DNA from: Avena insularis
Taxonomy: Eukaryota; Streptophyta; Magnoliopsida; Poales; Poaceae
Length of the DNA: 64,000 nt
Direction of reading: 5' to 3'
NCBI GenBank assembly: GCA_023614405.1
Contig: CM042684.1
Coordinates: forward strand, 537,648,682-537,712,681
Of this stretch, positions 22,351 to 34,794 are shown in pieces (the stretch's first letter is position 1; every line of letters begins with the position of its first letter). Below the pieces are notes generated by a model. That model ran no database searches. It was not told the origin of the DNA and saw only the letters and a program-made list of their open reading frames with translations. Made by a program: the position numbers and the translations under genes.

Positions 22351-22716
22351 GTGTCAGATGTATATCTTGATATACCAATGGACACATGGAAGTGTGTTTG
22401 TGCAGGGTTAGTATCAGCATGCTCTTTGTCAAAAAAAAAGTGCTACACTCGGAGCATACCCGGATCTTTGTCTCTACGGCTCTAGCCTCTAGGTTTTCTT
22501 AATTTCTTGTGTCGCTCTGATTTCGTGGCCAAGGTCAAGAACTAAAATGGATGGAAAGGAAAAGAAATTTGCAGGTGCAAAAGGGGAGGTATAATTTTTT
22601 GTTTTTGTGGTAAATTAGATGAAGTTTGAACTTGCAAATTTTGAGATAGGTAAATTAAATAGGCAAACTGCTCATCATGTATTTAAAATTTTGTCAGTGA
22701 ACAAGATGCACTGGAG

Positions 22717-22819
22717 TGTCATATAGGGAAAGAGATTTTGAGCAGCTGTCAAATAGGGAAGAAATTTTTATCTACTGTCAAATAGGGAATCTTATTTTAA
22801 GACGGTGTCAAATAAGGAA
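22717..22819 (+). repeat. Four-unit tandem repeat, period about 30 bp
   Basis: TGTCAAATAGGGAA-like cores start at 22717, 22747, 22776 and 22806, with one or two mismatches each. The spacers between them are mainly A/T and differ. No frame runs through it. Confidence 0.8.
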
Positions 22820-24160
22820 TTTTCTCAGTTCAATAAGACTGAACTCAAGCTCGAGGAGGGCGTCAACGACCAGCAGTCCACGATCCACATGAGGCCCACG
22901 GATTAGCTGGACGATATGGTCTTCAGCGGTGGGCTCCCCCGAGATGGCCATCCGGGTCGTCCTGCAATTCGAAAATGTGATGTGACGCTGACTGTTTTGA
23001 CCCTGACTAATCTGTCAGCAGCACAAAGATTAATTCTTTACTTTGTAACAGTCAAAAGAGGAATAAACATACCAGGTACTGCAAATTTAGCAGAATTGAG
23101 TAAACACTGATGAATCCTTGAAGAAATTGCTGATTGAATTCATTTTCTTAAATCACTTATTTTAATTGGAAGTACTTGCTATTACTAATTGGTGTCGGTG
23201 GCAGCTGGTTATTGTATTGGCACAGTATGTGCAGAAGCAATCTAGAACAGTGATTTTTCTGCTCATGGTTGCATGAGTGGGGACTCTGTTGATTTTTTTT
23301 AAGACTAGCGCCAAGATGCCCATGCATATTTTATCAGTGCAAGGAGATTTTAAAGATTCATAAGTTTAGGAAACACATTATACATATGTCGGTGTACGAT
23401 TTCCCTTTCATCCAAAATTGCAAAACTTCCTCACTTATCCTTACCTGTCAATATTTCTTTTCTCCCAGATTACTATCAAGGGCCGATCAGTATCACGCCT
23501 CCTACCTTGTGGGAATGAGCTACTAAGTTGAGATCGTGAGTGAGTACTTCAAAGATATTTTTGGCATAATCTAGGACATATTTTGCTTATTTTTAGGAGT
23601 GAACACTTGTAAATAGTTGTCAATTGACTACCATGTCAAAGATTTGTTTTTCTCTTTTTCTGGTTTGCAGCATACAAGATTGCAGTACCTAATTCTTTTG
23701 AAATAGGCGACTATGGTACAATAGAATTATCCACCATGCCCTCTAAAATAAAGTTATCCGCCTAGGGAAATCGCTCTCTTCATGGAACAGGACAGCCTCT
23801 ATGTTTCTTCGAAGAATCTCTTATTACATGTTTCTTCCAAGAGTATGCATTTTACTTAACAATATTGAGCTTGTAGAGAAAATAGGAATGCACCGCATGG
23901 TGACGGTAAGTGGTCAAAAAGATATGAGTAAGATGACGCAAAATAACATGGAGGAAGAAAGAGAGAAGAAGCCGAATCTCATCGATCCCTGGTCTAGAAT
24001 TAAGCTCGATGCGTGTCAACATGTTTTGGTGAAATATAACAAGTGTACGCATATGCCTTTGATGTCGCACTATGCGAAGCGAAAAAACTAACACTTTTGG
24101 AAAACTATATTTTACTATTTATGTGCATTCCATGTTTACATGTGTGATGCGAACAACGCA
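22820..24160. other. Unclassified, mostly AT-rich DNA
   Basis: The only longer frame is 23801-24091 (96 codons, plus). It is Lys/Met-rich, with no known motif and no homologous copy in the window. I cannot support it as a gene. The rest shows no structure I recognise. Confidence 0.35.
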
Positions 24161-24164
24161 TATG

Positions 24165-24191
24165 AGACCATAGCAACGCACGGGTATTTAG
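24165..24191 (+). other. Possible Helitron 3' terminus
   Basis: GCAACGCACGGG...TTTAGCTAG followed by T fits the CTRR ending of Helitrons, with insertion before T. A small hairpin (ATGCGAACAACGCAT) lies about 20 bp upstream. The same CAACGCACGGG motif is common at grass Helitron ends as far as I remember. No matching 5' end was identified upstream. Confidence 0.25.
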
Positions 24192-24284
24192 CTAGTATAC
24201 TATTATTTGCCAACTGGGGTTTATGTTGCCTCTCCTTGGAGCATCGTACAACCTCGTGTCGTGTCGTTGATCATCTCTCGAATC

Positions 24285-24950
24285 AGACTTTCGTCCCACT
24301 TTATAAATAAAGCACACAAGTGAGACCGATGCTGGGCCAGACGGCACAACGCCCAAAGGAAGACATGATACAAGGTGCTGGGGCAGCATCACACACACGC
24401 CCGGATGAAAACAAAGAAAAACAAAAAAGAATGGAGATGGAGACGGATCAACTACACAATGGTAACCCGCAACTGCTGCACCCTCCGAAAAATGACCACC
24501 ATGCTCCTTGCCGCAATTCATCCAGCACCAAGCTACACCCTCAAGAGGGAAAGCAACCGCTGCTGCCCGAACCAGAGGTCCTAGGGTTTACCCCTGCATA
24601 CAGAGGACGGTGGAAAAAGGGTAGCCATGGCGCCCTTCAGGAAGGAGAGATGCCACCCGCGGGCGGCACCGCGTCGGTGTCGGGCAAGACGATAAGGATT
24701 TCTCCCAAAAAAGCTCTCCACCACCCTCGGACGAGCCGTTGCACAGGAGCCCCACGAGGACGAGGCCTCGCCACCACCGGAACATGCCGTCCACGAGCAT
24801 GCGCCACCACAGTCACGAGGCTACCAATATCAGCTCGCCGAGATACCCATTACAAGGTCTACAAAGCAGCGACGAAAGGAGTGGCGAAAGGTAGCTAGAA
24901 TCGGGCCAGCAGAGCGACGTTCGCGCGGGAGGGTACTACCTCCACCGCCT
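24285..24950 (-). mobile_element. Minus-strand retroposon-like piece with LINE-type 3' end
   Basis: Read on the minus strand it ends with GTGTGCTTTATTTATAAAGT at about 24297-24316, which resembles the 3' ends of grass LINEs. Upstream on that strand is a GC-rich 600 bp body with overlapping frames on both strands (for example plus 24320-24898, minus 24800-24588). None shows an enzyme motif. It may be a short LINE derivative. It cuts the left side of module copy C2. Confidence 0.4.
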
Positions 24951-25194
24951 GGGCGGTAGTCAGCAAGACGCAACCGCAGACACCCCATTTATGCGATGAA
25001 GTTCTGTCTCATCTTATGCGATTGAATCCTCTGAAAGGATACACCAGTTCTCTTGTTGATATCTTTAGCAATGCCAAGTCTCTGAAGGGATACACCCGTA
25101 CTCTTTTGATATCTCTAGCTATCCTAGGTCTGTTGCATAGCCTGTTACTCTTCTATCAAAGGAGGAATAGAAGAAAAAGAAACTAGTCGAGGTT

Positions 25195-26072
25195 GTCCAT
25201 AAACTTTCAGCTATTGTCAAAAGAGCTCTTTCTCTTTCTGTGCAATCATCTCATGCGTCTCCTGAACTCGTCGCAAGGGTGAATTTGCTGATGGACTGCT
25301 TGGATAAGAACTTTGAAGTTGTCATGAAGTACAAAGACAATTATTTCTCCCTTAGTGGCCTCATTACCAAATTGACTATTCCAGAGATGGTCAAACTTAT
25401 ACAAGTGAAGTTTTATCCTATACGAATGCTCTGTAGAAGGTGTTGACCATTGCGGGTGTGTTCTTTGCCTCTATTTATTCATGTTCTGTCCTTGTTTATT
25501 TTTGCTATGTGCCTATGCTTTTTCAGTGTGAAATGTTTTCTGATGGTTATATATTTGTCCTATCGTAGAGTGCATCGTTGAGAACATTGGCACGTACCCT
25601 AGCCCTTTTGACAAGATTGGTAGAGAAGCTCAGATTAATATCTATTTCTTCATAGCTGTCAACTGCAGTCATTTTAGCTGTATTTCAACTTTTTTTGGCT
25701 GTTCGTAGAAATTATAACTGTATCTCAACAATTTTTTGTCTGTTTGCAGAAATTTTCAATGAATATTTTCCTTTTGAAAATCTCAAGTTGAGTACTTTTG
25801 GACACAACACAATGGCAAGTAGAGTTAATTTTCATCTTGGTCGTGAGATTCAGAAACTTATTTAAATGTCCCAATTTTCAGGCATTTGCTTTTGGTGCCC
25901 AAGGAACTTCTGATGAAACAAGTAAATTGCTCATGATTAAGATTAAAGGGAAGAACCAATCCTTCTATGTTAGTGCTAACACATATGTCTTGTTGGCAAC
26001 GGCAATGCAGCTAATGGCAATGACAATGCAGCTAATGTCAACAGAATTGTTGCTATGATCAAAATGATGTAA
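25195..26072 (+). pseudogene. Exon-like segments of the unknown module (C2)
   Basis: Three coding-like islands follow each other on the plus strand. The first (about 25200-25420) encodes LLMDCLDKNFEVVMKYKDNY and continues to LITKLTIPEMVK. It is recognisable in C3 at 56640-56790 with mostly conservative changes, which supports past coding. The second (about 25750-25800) follows TTTGCAG and encodes IFNEYFPFENLKLSTFG. The third (25882-26072) encodes FGAQGTSDETSKLLMIKIKG and, with one frame change, an Asn/Gly-rich tail ending in NRIVAMIKMM before TAA. I do not recognise a family. No continuous model joins them. Confidence 0.35.
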
Positions 26073-27570
26073 TTTTCATTTAGACCACTATTTTTTCAGT
26101 TCTATTAAGTATAATTAGGTATAAAGCTAATTTTGTCTCAGCAGGTTAACTTTACTAAATTATGAATGAACAAGTTATATGGAGACAACTTAAAATGTGT
26201 GCTGAAACTTCTGTTCCCTTCCTTTAATGCTAACTTAATTGACATAAACTAGTTATACTAATATTTTTTACATTTCACAATTCACTCTCTCGACATATGA
26301 ATTTATCTCATCATTTCATATTTTGTTACCAAATATACGACATAACAATAGTGTACAATATTTTATAGAATTGTAACATTTTAAACCGAAAATTCATGTG
26401 CACAAAGCTTACCATTTACAATTTATACATTTTGTTAATTAAACCGTTGAACAAGAAAAAATAAATGGCTAACAAAAAATTATATATTAAGTTGTGTCAC
26501 ATTCATAATGTTAGAAATATGCCTATTTTGTCTATTTGTAGTATCCTTAAATATCATAACACATAGAACTCCAATGCTAACAGAGTTTTCTAGAGCGCGT
26601 GATTTTTGATCAACATGAAGAGTTATATATTATTATTTGCTACTAGCATGACGGACATTCATTTATATGAAGACATAAAAGACGAGGTATTCCTGTTTAC
26701 TATGAGGACACACAAAAGAAAAACAACTATGTCGTCTCATTGTGCCTCAACTTTTGTTATTATACAAAATAGTCATTTTGTTGTAATTCTTCATATGAAG
26801 ATCTGCAATAGTGTAGTCGTAATTGTCTCATTTTGCATTGTTTCTAATGCTCCTGGTTAGTTACTCTCGAGGATAGAACCACGAGGCACCTTCGATTAGG
26901 CTGCTTGGTCTTTGGTGTGCTTTGGTTGTTCATGCATGCTGCCGGTAATGAGTGTCGGCGTTGCGTAGTCCGTGTACATGCGCTGTGGGTAGCATGGCCG
27001 TAGTTGAGGTAGCACCTATGATTGCACCTGGCTCAAAATGTCGTGATGATTTTGTAGTTCCGGACGAAGTGTGAGAGGTACTTAAACATGGTCAATGGGC
27101 TTGGGTCGAGATGCCGCTGGGTCAATGGAGTTAAGTAGCACGCATGCATCAATAGACATTTTCACGTACTACGAGATCTACGATTCTAGCATGCATGCTA
27201 TATCTTGTGCACCTCTCTGCTATTTACATGTGTTGATTTAATGCTTTCTGATTTGTGTTGCACGGTTTCATTAAGTTTCATCATGTGCAAACACTGGAAG
27301 CAACTTTCCGTTGGGTGACCATATCATTTTCTTCACCGCAAACATTTTTTTATTCATTTGTGTTTTCTTGTTCCCTAAACAGATTATGATCTACCCACTG
27401 TGTCGTTGTTATGTAAGTTATCCCACACATTTTATTGTATGATAATATTGTTTATTTAACGGAACAATGCTAGTAGTTGCAGCCCTAGCTCTAGTGCAAC
27501 AACAATTAATGCTTTCGGCGAAAAATAGCAGCATTTTAATTATATTTCATTGCAAGGCATATATGCTTAT

Positions 27571-28157
27571 CGACGCGAATTTGCTGCCCGGGGTGGCCGC
27601 GGTGCACCCTCTATCCACCATTCAATAATGGGAGCATGATCTTTTTTCCACATACGAAGTTCACGGCTGGGGTGGCTGTTTAACAGAGTCGTTTCATCCG
27701 TCTTCCACCGTGAGGAATGCATGTGTGTCTGCCGGCCTCCTTATTTCATGTGTGTATTTTGCCGCCAACGGTTCACACCATGCTCCTTGCTTCATGCATG
27801 TGTGGCCAACGGCTTGCATGGCGCTAATTATTAGCAACTCCACCGTGAGGAATGCATGTGTGTCTGCCGGCCTCCTTATTTCACATGTGTGTTTTGCTGC
27901 CAACAGTTTTCACACCTTGCTCCTTGCTTCATGCATGTGTGCTTGCCGGCCTTTATCTACCGTGTGACACGGGTGTATTTTGCGGGCACCGACTATCCGT
28001 GATGCATGCCCTGCCGCCAATTGGCTCTCAGATGAAAATCGTTAGCTACTTTGTGAATACTTGCCGTTTGCCAGCTAAATGCCGTGTGCACCCTTAATCT
28101 AATCGGACGATAGCTAATCTATGCACTGTGGCCACCATGGGTAGGGCACTATTTTGC
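27571..28157. mobile_element. Non-autonomous Mutator-like element (MULE), 587 bp
   Basis: It interrupts module copy C2 exactly where C1 (6420-6430) and C3 (58142-58152) read on without a break. The target duplication is the 10 bp ATATGCTTAT at 27561-27570 and 28158-28167. The ends are imperfect inverted repeats of about 35 bp sharing GGTGGCC(A/G)C(A/G)GTGCA. Target duplications of 9-11 bp with such ends indicate a Mutator-type element. No transposase is present. It contains a 135 bp direct repeat (27705 and 27840 onward). Confidence 0.85.
27705..27970 (+). repeat. 135 bp direct tandem repeat inside the MULE
   Basis: The two units start CCACCGTGAGGAATGCATGT at 27705 and 27840 and remain similar through TGTCTGCCGGCCTCCTTATT, the CATGCTCCTTGCTTCATGCA region and beyond. 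The second unit runs to about 27960. The frames crossing it on both strands are repeated peptides caused by the duplication and are not taken as genes. Confidence 0.85.
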
Positions 28158-28205
28158 ATATGCTTATATACAACAAAGAGTACTGATTCTTTATAAAATT
28201 AAGTA

Positions 28206-28329
28206 CTCCCTCTGTCTCAAAATAGATGTCGCAGATTTTTCAAAATTTAGATGAATCTAGACAATATTTAGGATATAGATTCATCAAAATTTTGTCAAAT
28301 CCAATACATCTATTTCGAGAAGGAGTGAG
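28206..28329. mobile_element. Stowaway-type MITE in C2
   Basis: It starts CTCCCTCTGTCTCAAAATAG and has a worn right end (GAGAAGGAGTGAG). TA lies on both sides (28204-28205 and 28330-28331). It occupies the same site as the MITEs in C1 and C3. Confidence 0.9.
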
Positions 28330-28707
28330 TAGTGTTAACAAGGAACTTAGAACTAATTATTACACGTCGTTGCTCAGTCTGATGAAAAATGAATATGTCT
28401 TGAAGGGTTAAGTTATGTGGCATTGTAGTTACTTTACATAAAGAAGAATTATAGAAACCAAATTATCTTGATGTCTACTCCCATTAGGTGATGATTATCC
28501 TCATGATCTATTCATGGCAAGAGATTATCCTTAACTAGTTTCCATAAATATTTTGGTGAAGTTATGTATTTATTAGTATTTCCATGTCTTCTGTATCATC
28601 CGAGAATACTCGCTCTGTCCGCAAATAAATATACTTGTAGCTTTTGGCTAAGTCAAACTTTATTAAATCCGACCAGTCTTATAGATAAATATAGTAATAA
28701 CACACTA

Positions 28708-29386
28708 CCTCCGTTCCAAAGAAATAAGGCATCCTTGTTTTACGTGTTTTTTGTTTGCTCAAGATTTCCTCTAAATATATAAAGAATGTTGGTACAAAAA
28801 TTAGCATCAATTAAATGATTTGGTGATTTGTCAATGGATTGTATCTTAAGTGTTGTCTCTACATTTAATGATTTTGGTGATTTGTAGGCATGTCATTGGG
28901 CTAGCCATTCTTTTTTTACATATGGTTTCTTGCAAGTTTGTATCTTAGCTAAGAGCAAGTACAATAAATCCTAGTCAGCTAACTATAAGAATTTAACTCG
29001 TATTGTTTTGCTTAGTTGGACGAGAGAAGAGATGAGAGAAGAGAGGTGCTCTCATGCAATAGTCGGCTCTTGCGCGTGCTTCTAGGCACTTTGTGAGTAT
29101 GTAAGTTGGCCATTGACATATAAAATAGTAAATCTTTAAAGGTAACTATTGTAAATCTTTAAAGGTAAGCTGGCTATAGATGATCTTATAGCCAGCAAGC
29201 CGGCTGTATTATTGGAATTTCTCTAAGATACAACATCATCATCTCTCCTCATTAAATCTGACTGTAAGAAATTTGCCTACGATACCGCACCAAGAACCTC
29301 CCATTGAAAGGCCTTAGTTGCTCTATTTATTCGGTCCAAGTTCACTTTGGAATGCGTGTGCGCCTTATTATTCCTTGAAATGGAGG
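28708..29386. mobile_element. Inverted-repeat MITE interrupted by a Tourist element
   Basis: The left end CCTCCGTTCCAAAGAAATAA and the right end TTATTCCTTGAAATGGAGG are inverted copies with a few mismatches, flanked by TA. The inverted similarity extends a little outward (ACACACTA / TAGTGTGTT). C3 keeps a shorter version (about 58665-58880) with a damaged left end and without the inner insertion. This fits a Stowaway-like MITE that has been enlarged by later insertion. Confidence 0.6.
28953..29223. mobile_element. Tourist-type (PIF/Harbinger) MITE, 271 bp
   Basis: It begins GAGCAAGTACAATAAAT and ends ATTATTGGAATTTCTC, imperfect inverted repeats. TAA lies on each side (28950-28952 and 29224-29226), the 3 bp duplication typical of PIF/Harbinger. 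It contains a short direct repeat (AGTAAATCTTTAAAGGTAA twice near 29130-29165). It is absent from C3. Confidence 0.75.
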
Positions 29387-29534
29387 TAGTGTGTTACTAT
29401 ATTTTTTTTCGAAATGGAGTATGTTACTACATGAAAGTTATATTATGAAACTAAATTTGAATACAAATCTGGTTTTACCAATTTAGTGTCATAAATAAAT
29501 ATTAGTACTAAGTTAGATGTGGAGTTCCTTGCAG

Positions 29535-32500
29535 CGCACTCGATCGATCCCATCCACACCATCGGCCGGCCTCCTCGAGTGTGTGTGTGTTCCCTTCGAT
29601 CATCAGTTAACTAAAACTAGATTTAGGGGTGCGGCTTGGCGCACCGTCCCGGTATACTCGAGCAGTGTATGCGGTGCAAATTCTGAACTGTGAATAGCTT
29701 ATGATATAGATATCTAAATGGACACACCAAACGGCAAGTTATCTGAACATATAGGCTGGTTAATCAGTATAAGCAAGCTAAAGCTTGGCAACCCGACTTA
29801 AATTCCTGGAGACGTAAATATTAAATAAGTAAGACATAGTGTGAACTTAATAGGATAACACGTATGTCCTGACATGTGGTAGATTCATCGGGTGATTACA
29901 TAATTGCGTACAGGCGAAGAGAAAAAGCTAACTGAGTTTTTTAGATGTTTTCAGTAGAGGAAACCACATGCAGCACAAGAAGTGCCACTGTACACATAGA
30001 ACTACCAAAAGCAGACGACCGTGGGATCGAAATCCATCAACAGAAAGTGCACATGTTTCTAAAAGACCAAGAACACCAAAAGTAGATGATAACTGTAGCA
30101 ACAGCTAGGAGGAGTAGGCGCTTTTATGGTCCGAAAAGAAGGATCTACATGCAGACGTACGTGGGAGGCCATCATGCCTGCTTCGTGAAGATACGGATAC
30201 ATAACACTGCATGAAGAAAAAATGTGAAGGTACAAGTGATATATTTACATTATCGTCGCATTTTTTACCTGTTCGAAGCTAGGGCGTAGTTTTATCAACA
30301 TGGCCGCTAGCATGATGTAGCTGGGATATCAACGATCTCCATTGAGTTGGTGGTACATAATAGAGAAAGTATTAGTTTGGTACCTCCGATAAAATCAAGC
30401 GAATAGCTAAATAAAACTGAGCTAGGCCAAAATTCTGCCAGTAGATTGCTTGTCTTGGTGAAAGAAAGTTAAACAGATAAGCCAGTTCTAAACATTGTAA
30501 AACGCAAGGTGGGCTTGCAACCTACTGGTGGAACCACAATTCGAGAATCATGTAATGGGTTCATCAGATCCAAAGTCACTGTGCTACATGTAAAACTAAG
30601 AAATGAACGGATCAAAAAATACACCATTTTACCTACTGCAACAAATCGACACTCCTACAACACTCTAAACCAGCAATCGGGTATACTTCAGTGGCAAGGA
30701 ATTGGGTAAAATGCTATATCAGCATGTGTTCCAAACGCTATTTCAGTTTAAGCTATTACCTCTGCATAGTTATATGAGAAAACACCTCAAGATTTTTTCT
30801 GAGCTCTGGTCAGGCAGAGAATGGAAGGAACTAAACCAAATGTGACAACAGGGAAGCCATCTAAAATGGAAGAAAACATGGCACAAGTAACCCTACATAA
30901 GTAATCCAGTAGCTTACATCATGTTCTATAATTTTTTGGAGCTAAGGATACTCGCATGGTTTGGCTTCTAGTATCATCTGCAACTTTACCTGTACCTTCT
31001 CAGGACTTCTTTTGGTTCAGTTCGCTTGTAATCTGTAATGTAGTAGAAAATGCTCCCATAAAATTTGTAACCTGAGAAGAAGGTTCATATAGGCGTAGTT
31101 GATGCTAACTTGTACCACTAATCAGGAAAAAGCAGTAGCATGCAAAAACTACACAACTTTAACAACACATGAAAGAAGATGAAGTAGGCGAAAGAGATTA
31201 ATCGAAAAAGAGAGAATACCAAGGAAAGAAAAAACAGATGACAGTACATGTGGTGCAAAAAATGAGATGTAAGGGACATTCCTATTTTGGTCCTAACGGT
31301 GCAACACCACTTATGTATATTACCTATGAGGCTATGACAATGATGAGCATATAACATGTGCCAGTAAAGAAATTTCAGAGAACGCGAAGTTTAGTTAGTA
31401 TAACATAAAAGTTGACTTACATCAGCCAAATTATCGCCATGATCAACGAACATCTTGTATATTTTTATATGGTTATTCTTCTAAGTCTAGTCCACACACC
31501 AAATAAAAATGAGTAGCACACTGCTTTGGCAACTGGCACAAATCACCGGAAGACAAAAATCAGTAAGCCAAACTTTATATGAACCTATTACTTATTCACG
31601 ATCAACTGCTGGTAGAATCAAATCATGTAGCTCATGTGTAGAGAATAATCATTACGCTAAACCAAGAAAATCCAATCGTGTATGTGTATTAGATTAATTT
31701 TAGCTCACAGGCTCAAAGTTAAATCAGCAAGGACATTTCAATGGCAAGAAAAACAACTATGATATATTCCTACTACAAATCGTCTCAAAAAAACACTGTT
31801 AGAACTTTAAAACCTTTATGTTTGTCAAAGAAAATAAGAATGCTGTAATTGGATATCACGAGCAAAATAAATCAGAAAGCAAAACCAAATCGCAATAGTA
31901 AAATTTAGCTATCTATGCACTGTATTTCGCAATAACTTCATATCAAACACCGTCATTTCAGTTGTCATCTAAAGCTTTCATCAGTATGTAAAAATGTCCC
32001 AAGGTCAAATATCTTGTCTCTAAATCCATGTTTTATAGGCGAACATTCCCAATAGAAGAAGCAATAACCATTTATAGGACAAACGGTAGGGAAAGTACAA
32101 CCATGGAAGAAAGCAGGAAAGATTGCGAGAACAATATGCCATATAAAAAATACTACCAATACTACCTAGGAGAGGATATTCTATAGTAAAATGTGGTGAT
32201 TTAGTCCTTAGGTTATACTACTATGAAAAATATGACTCCATTCATAATTCTGACACTAATAGTAGGATAGCATGCAATATTTCCAACATGGGTTGTCCAA
32301 GACTAAGTGTGGGAAGAAATCTCACCAAGCTGCTTGAACAATGAATGAAATCATAATTAGGACATCCAGGAAGGAAAATAGGCAAATGTACAGCAATAAT
32401 TTGGGAAAACCAAAATGACCACTCCATTAGCCAAGCCATTATTCGGTTGAAGGAGAACATTTCTTTGCTCAAGTTTTTGTTTCTTCATGCCTAGCTGAGC

Positions 32501-34528
32501 CAAACAAAAAGAACACATTATTGCTAGTGAAAAGGGATAGAAGCATGGAACATAAGCTTATATGAAATCTCTTTTTGTACCATCCTGGTACCTCAATTGC
32601 GAGATTGATAATAGCTAAATGGAGCATAAATAATATTACAAACATAAACCTAGCTATGGTTTAATAAAATACCTTGCAAGGACTGATGAAAACAGATCTG
32701 CAAAAAACAAAGAGGAGATGTTCTGGGGTAATGAATAGGAGTCTGACTCCACTTTTACCTCAGACCCGAGAAGGGAGAGAAGCAACATTAGAGACAGCCA
32801 TACAACGTATTCAACATGAGGTACACTAATGACATATCTATATTTCCTTTGAAGACGAAAGATGCATATTGGTTTATAGAAGTTTCAGCAAGTTATGGTA
32901 CTAAAAGATTGAAAATGCACAAAGCAAAAAGAACACGATGATGGACTGAAACAGTTAGATGCCTGGATCCTAATAGATTGCAGAAATATCATATAGAATT
33001 ACAAGGACTACACTTGACTGCCTCCAAATAGTTCGTAGAAGTTATATTACAAGTACACCTAAGCTTAAATACAGAGATCCACTAACACACGGATAACCAA
33101 TAGTTGACCATAGAAAAAGGAAGATTAGATGGCCGCTCAATATTAGCAGAAATAAGCACGCAACCATGAAATAGTTAATATAGAACTAAATAGGTAACAT
33201 CCGAAGCATACTGATATCATGAAGAGAAACAAAGAGTTAATATAATTATTGCAAGTTTAGTTTTGAGTTCACTCTTTTTCATCAAATATTATGCTAAAAG
33301 TTGGGTCTGGTTAAATTGCACAAACTGACAAAAAAAATTGGCATCCCAGTGAAACACAAACATGGTACTATTTTGCCAAACAAAATACATAACCTGAATC
33401 CAGATATTAGCACTATTATTGCAATTTGAAAGGGCTATGCTTCTTTTAGCAAAATATCCTCGAGGAACTTTCGTGCTAATGTCACATTAAATATTCATAT
33501 ACACAAAATTAAGAAAATCACAGCCCATTTGAAATGTTTAATAGACAATAAAATTGCAGAGCCTGGACATCCCCTCAAGCACGTTGTTTTGGGCACATGA
33601 TCATTTATCAATACCACGTATATCCATACATAGATCACAAAAGTAGTATTTTGTAGAATAACTGAGGTATAGAGATCACAATATTGCCAAAACTAAGACT
33701 TTTCCAAATATGCAATTTGATTAACTGGGAAGAGAATACTTTCTAGCTTCATTTAGATGAAGAGAGGTTCAGTAGAAAGTTTGCTTCTTTGATAGCTTAT
33801 ATCCATGGCGACTCGCAAAATCCTCGCCTTGGTCGATCCAAAAGAAGCAGTAAATAATATGGCATCAGAAGATACTATGAGTTCTATTAAATCCACTGGC
33901 AACGCAACTACTGTACCATGTACTGTACCATGTGACAGTTTGAGCACATCTGCTTATACAGTTACCATGAAAATTAAAAATAATTAAGAATGTCCTTACT
34001 GATCAATCCATGGAGCTCCCTACGAAGTAGTATCATCCGATCACAGAGTAACCAGGCTGCGTAAGAATACCAATTTTAGAACTTGGAAGCTTGAAATGTT
34101 GATGACATATATCCCTGAAGCTTTAGCCTTACCAGCCTATGAAAGAAATCTATAAATTTCTGAACTTGGAAGCTTGATCGTGCACGCTGAAGGAAATCTA
34201 CAAATAAAGTCAAAAACAGACTATTGGAATGAAGTTCACTATGAATCAAGCGTCTTAAAAAACCAGAACACGAATCAACATAATTAACAGAGATACGCAT
34301 ATCTGATATCTCTTTAATTAGGGCCATCGGTGCCATGGCACACCAGAACAAAGAGTCTGAGTTTATCGTGGCCATAGTCCCGTCAAATCCTAGCCAATAG
34401 AACAATAGCACACAATATCGTGGCCAGAGAGAAATTACTGAGTAAACATGGCACACAAAATAGATTAAATTCCCATGTAGTCTACTTGGACTTTGATCAA
34501 ACACCTCTAAGCTAGGCATCGATAAACA
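29535..34528. other. Five kb AT-rich stretch without recognisable features
   Basis: No frame longer than about 150 codons, no MITE ends and no LTR signature. The 147-codon minus frame at 34519-34076 has a patchy composition with no motif. A duplicated phrase near 34078-34098 and 34160-34180 (TTCTGAACTTGGAAGCTTGA-like) is the only repeat I noticed. If the exon-like pieces at 34529-37566 belong to a minus-strand gene, this stretch would hold its introns or 3' part. Confidence 0.4.
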
Positions 34529-34700
34529 CTAATCTGCAGAAGCAAAGAGGCAAAAAATTGCGTTTAAATCGAAACAGGGGAGTGGAAGAGAGGAGTGAGT
34601 ACCTCCAAGAGAGGGATTCATGGATGCCGACTGTGTCGATCCCATGCCCTTGATCCATATCCTGGTTGCCTCCATCTCCCGTGGTGCAGCAAAAATTGGG
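34529..34700 (-). other. Second exon-like segment on the minus strand
   Basis: On the minus strand an ATG at about 34677 starts MEATRIWIKGMGSTQSASMN and reaches a GGAG|GTACTCAC donor-like site at about 34600. The same frame stays open to about 34529. It lies downstream of the segment at 34868-34795 in the minus direction. It may be an alternative first exon or a chance frame. Confidence 0.25.
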
Positions 34701-34794
34701 GTGCTTGAGGAGGCGGAGCTCAGCCAGCTGCTGGGCGCGAAAAAGACAAACCGAAGGCTGCGCCGGACGTTCCTGAAGTAGAAAATACTTGTAC

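Larger units (their letters stand above)
24988..29534 (+). repeat. Unknown duplicated module, copy C2 (longest)
   Basis: It begins TTTATGCGATGAAGTTCTGT and shares this start with C3 (56380). It keeps an 860 bp stretch (25431-26290) that C3 has lost, and ends with GGAGTTCCTTGCAG at 29534, exactly where C3 ends at 58980. Inside are a 587 bp MULE, a Stowaway MITE, and a longer inverted-repeat MITE with a Tourist inside. It has several exon-like islands separated by AT-rich DNA. It is either a decayed gene or an unclassified repeat. Confidence 0.7.

Noticed and set aside
23801..24091. A 96-codon frame as a small gene
   Set aside because: It has no motif or recognisable promoter, and an overlapping minus frame of similar length exists.
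24320..24898. A 192-codon plus-strand frame
   Set aside because: It lies in a retroposon-like piece with overlapping frames on the opposite strand and shows no motif. Its length is explained by GC-rich composition.
27694..28097. Repeated Cys-rich peptides in several frames
   Set aside because: They are caused by the 135 bp tandem repeat of the MULE and have no start context. Not a gene family.
27571..28157. CRISPR-like or minisatellite array
   Set aside because: Only two direct units of 135 bp exist and they lie within a MULE. No regular spacers are present.
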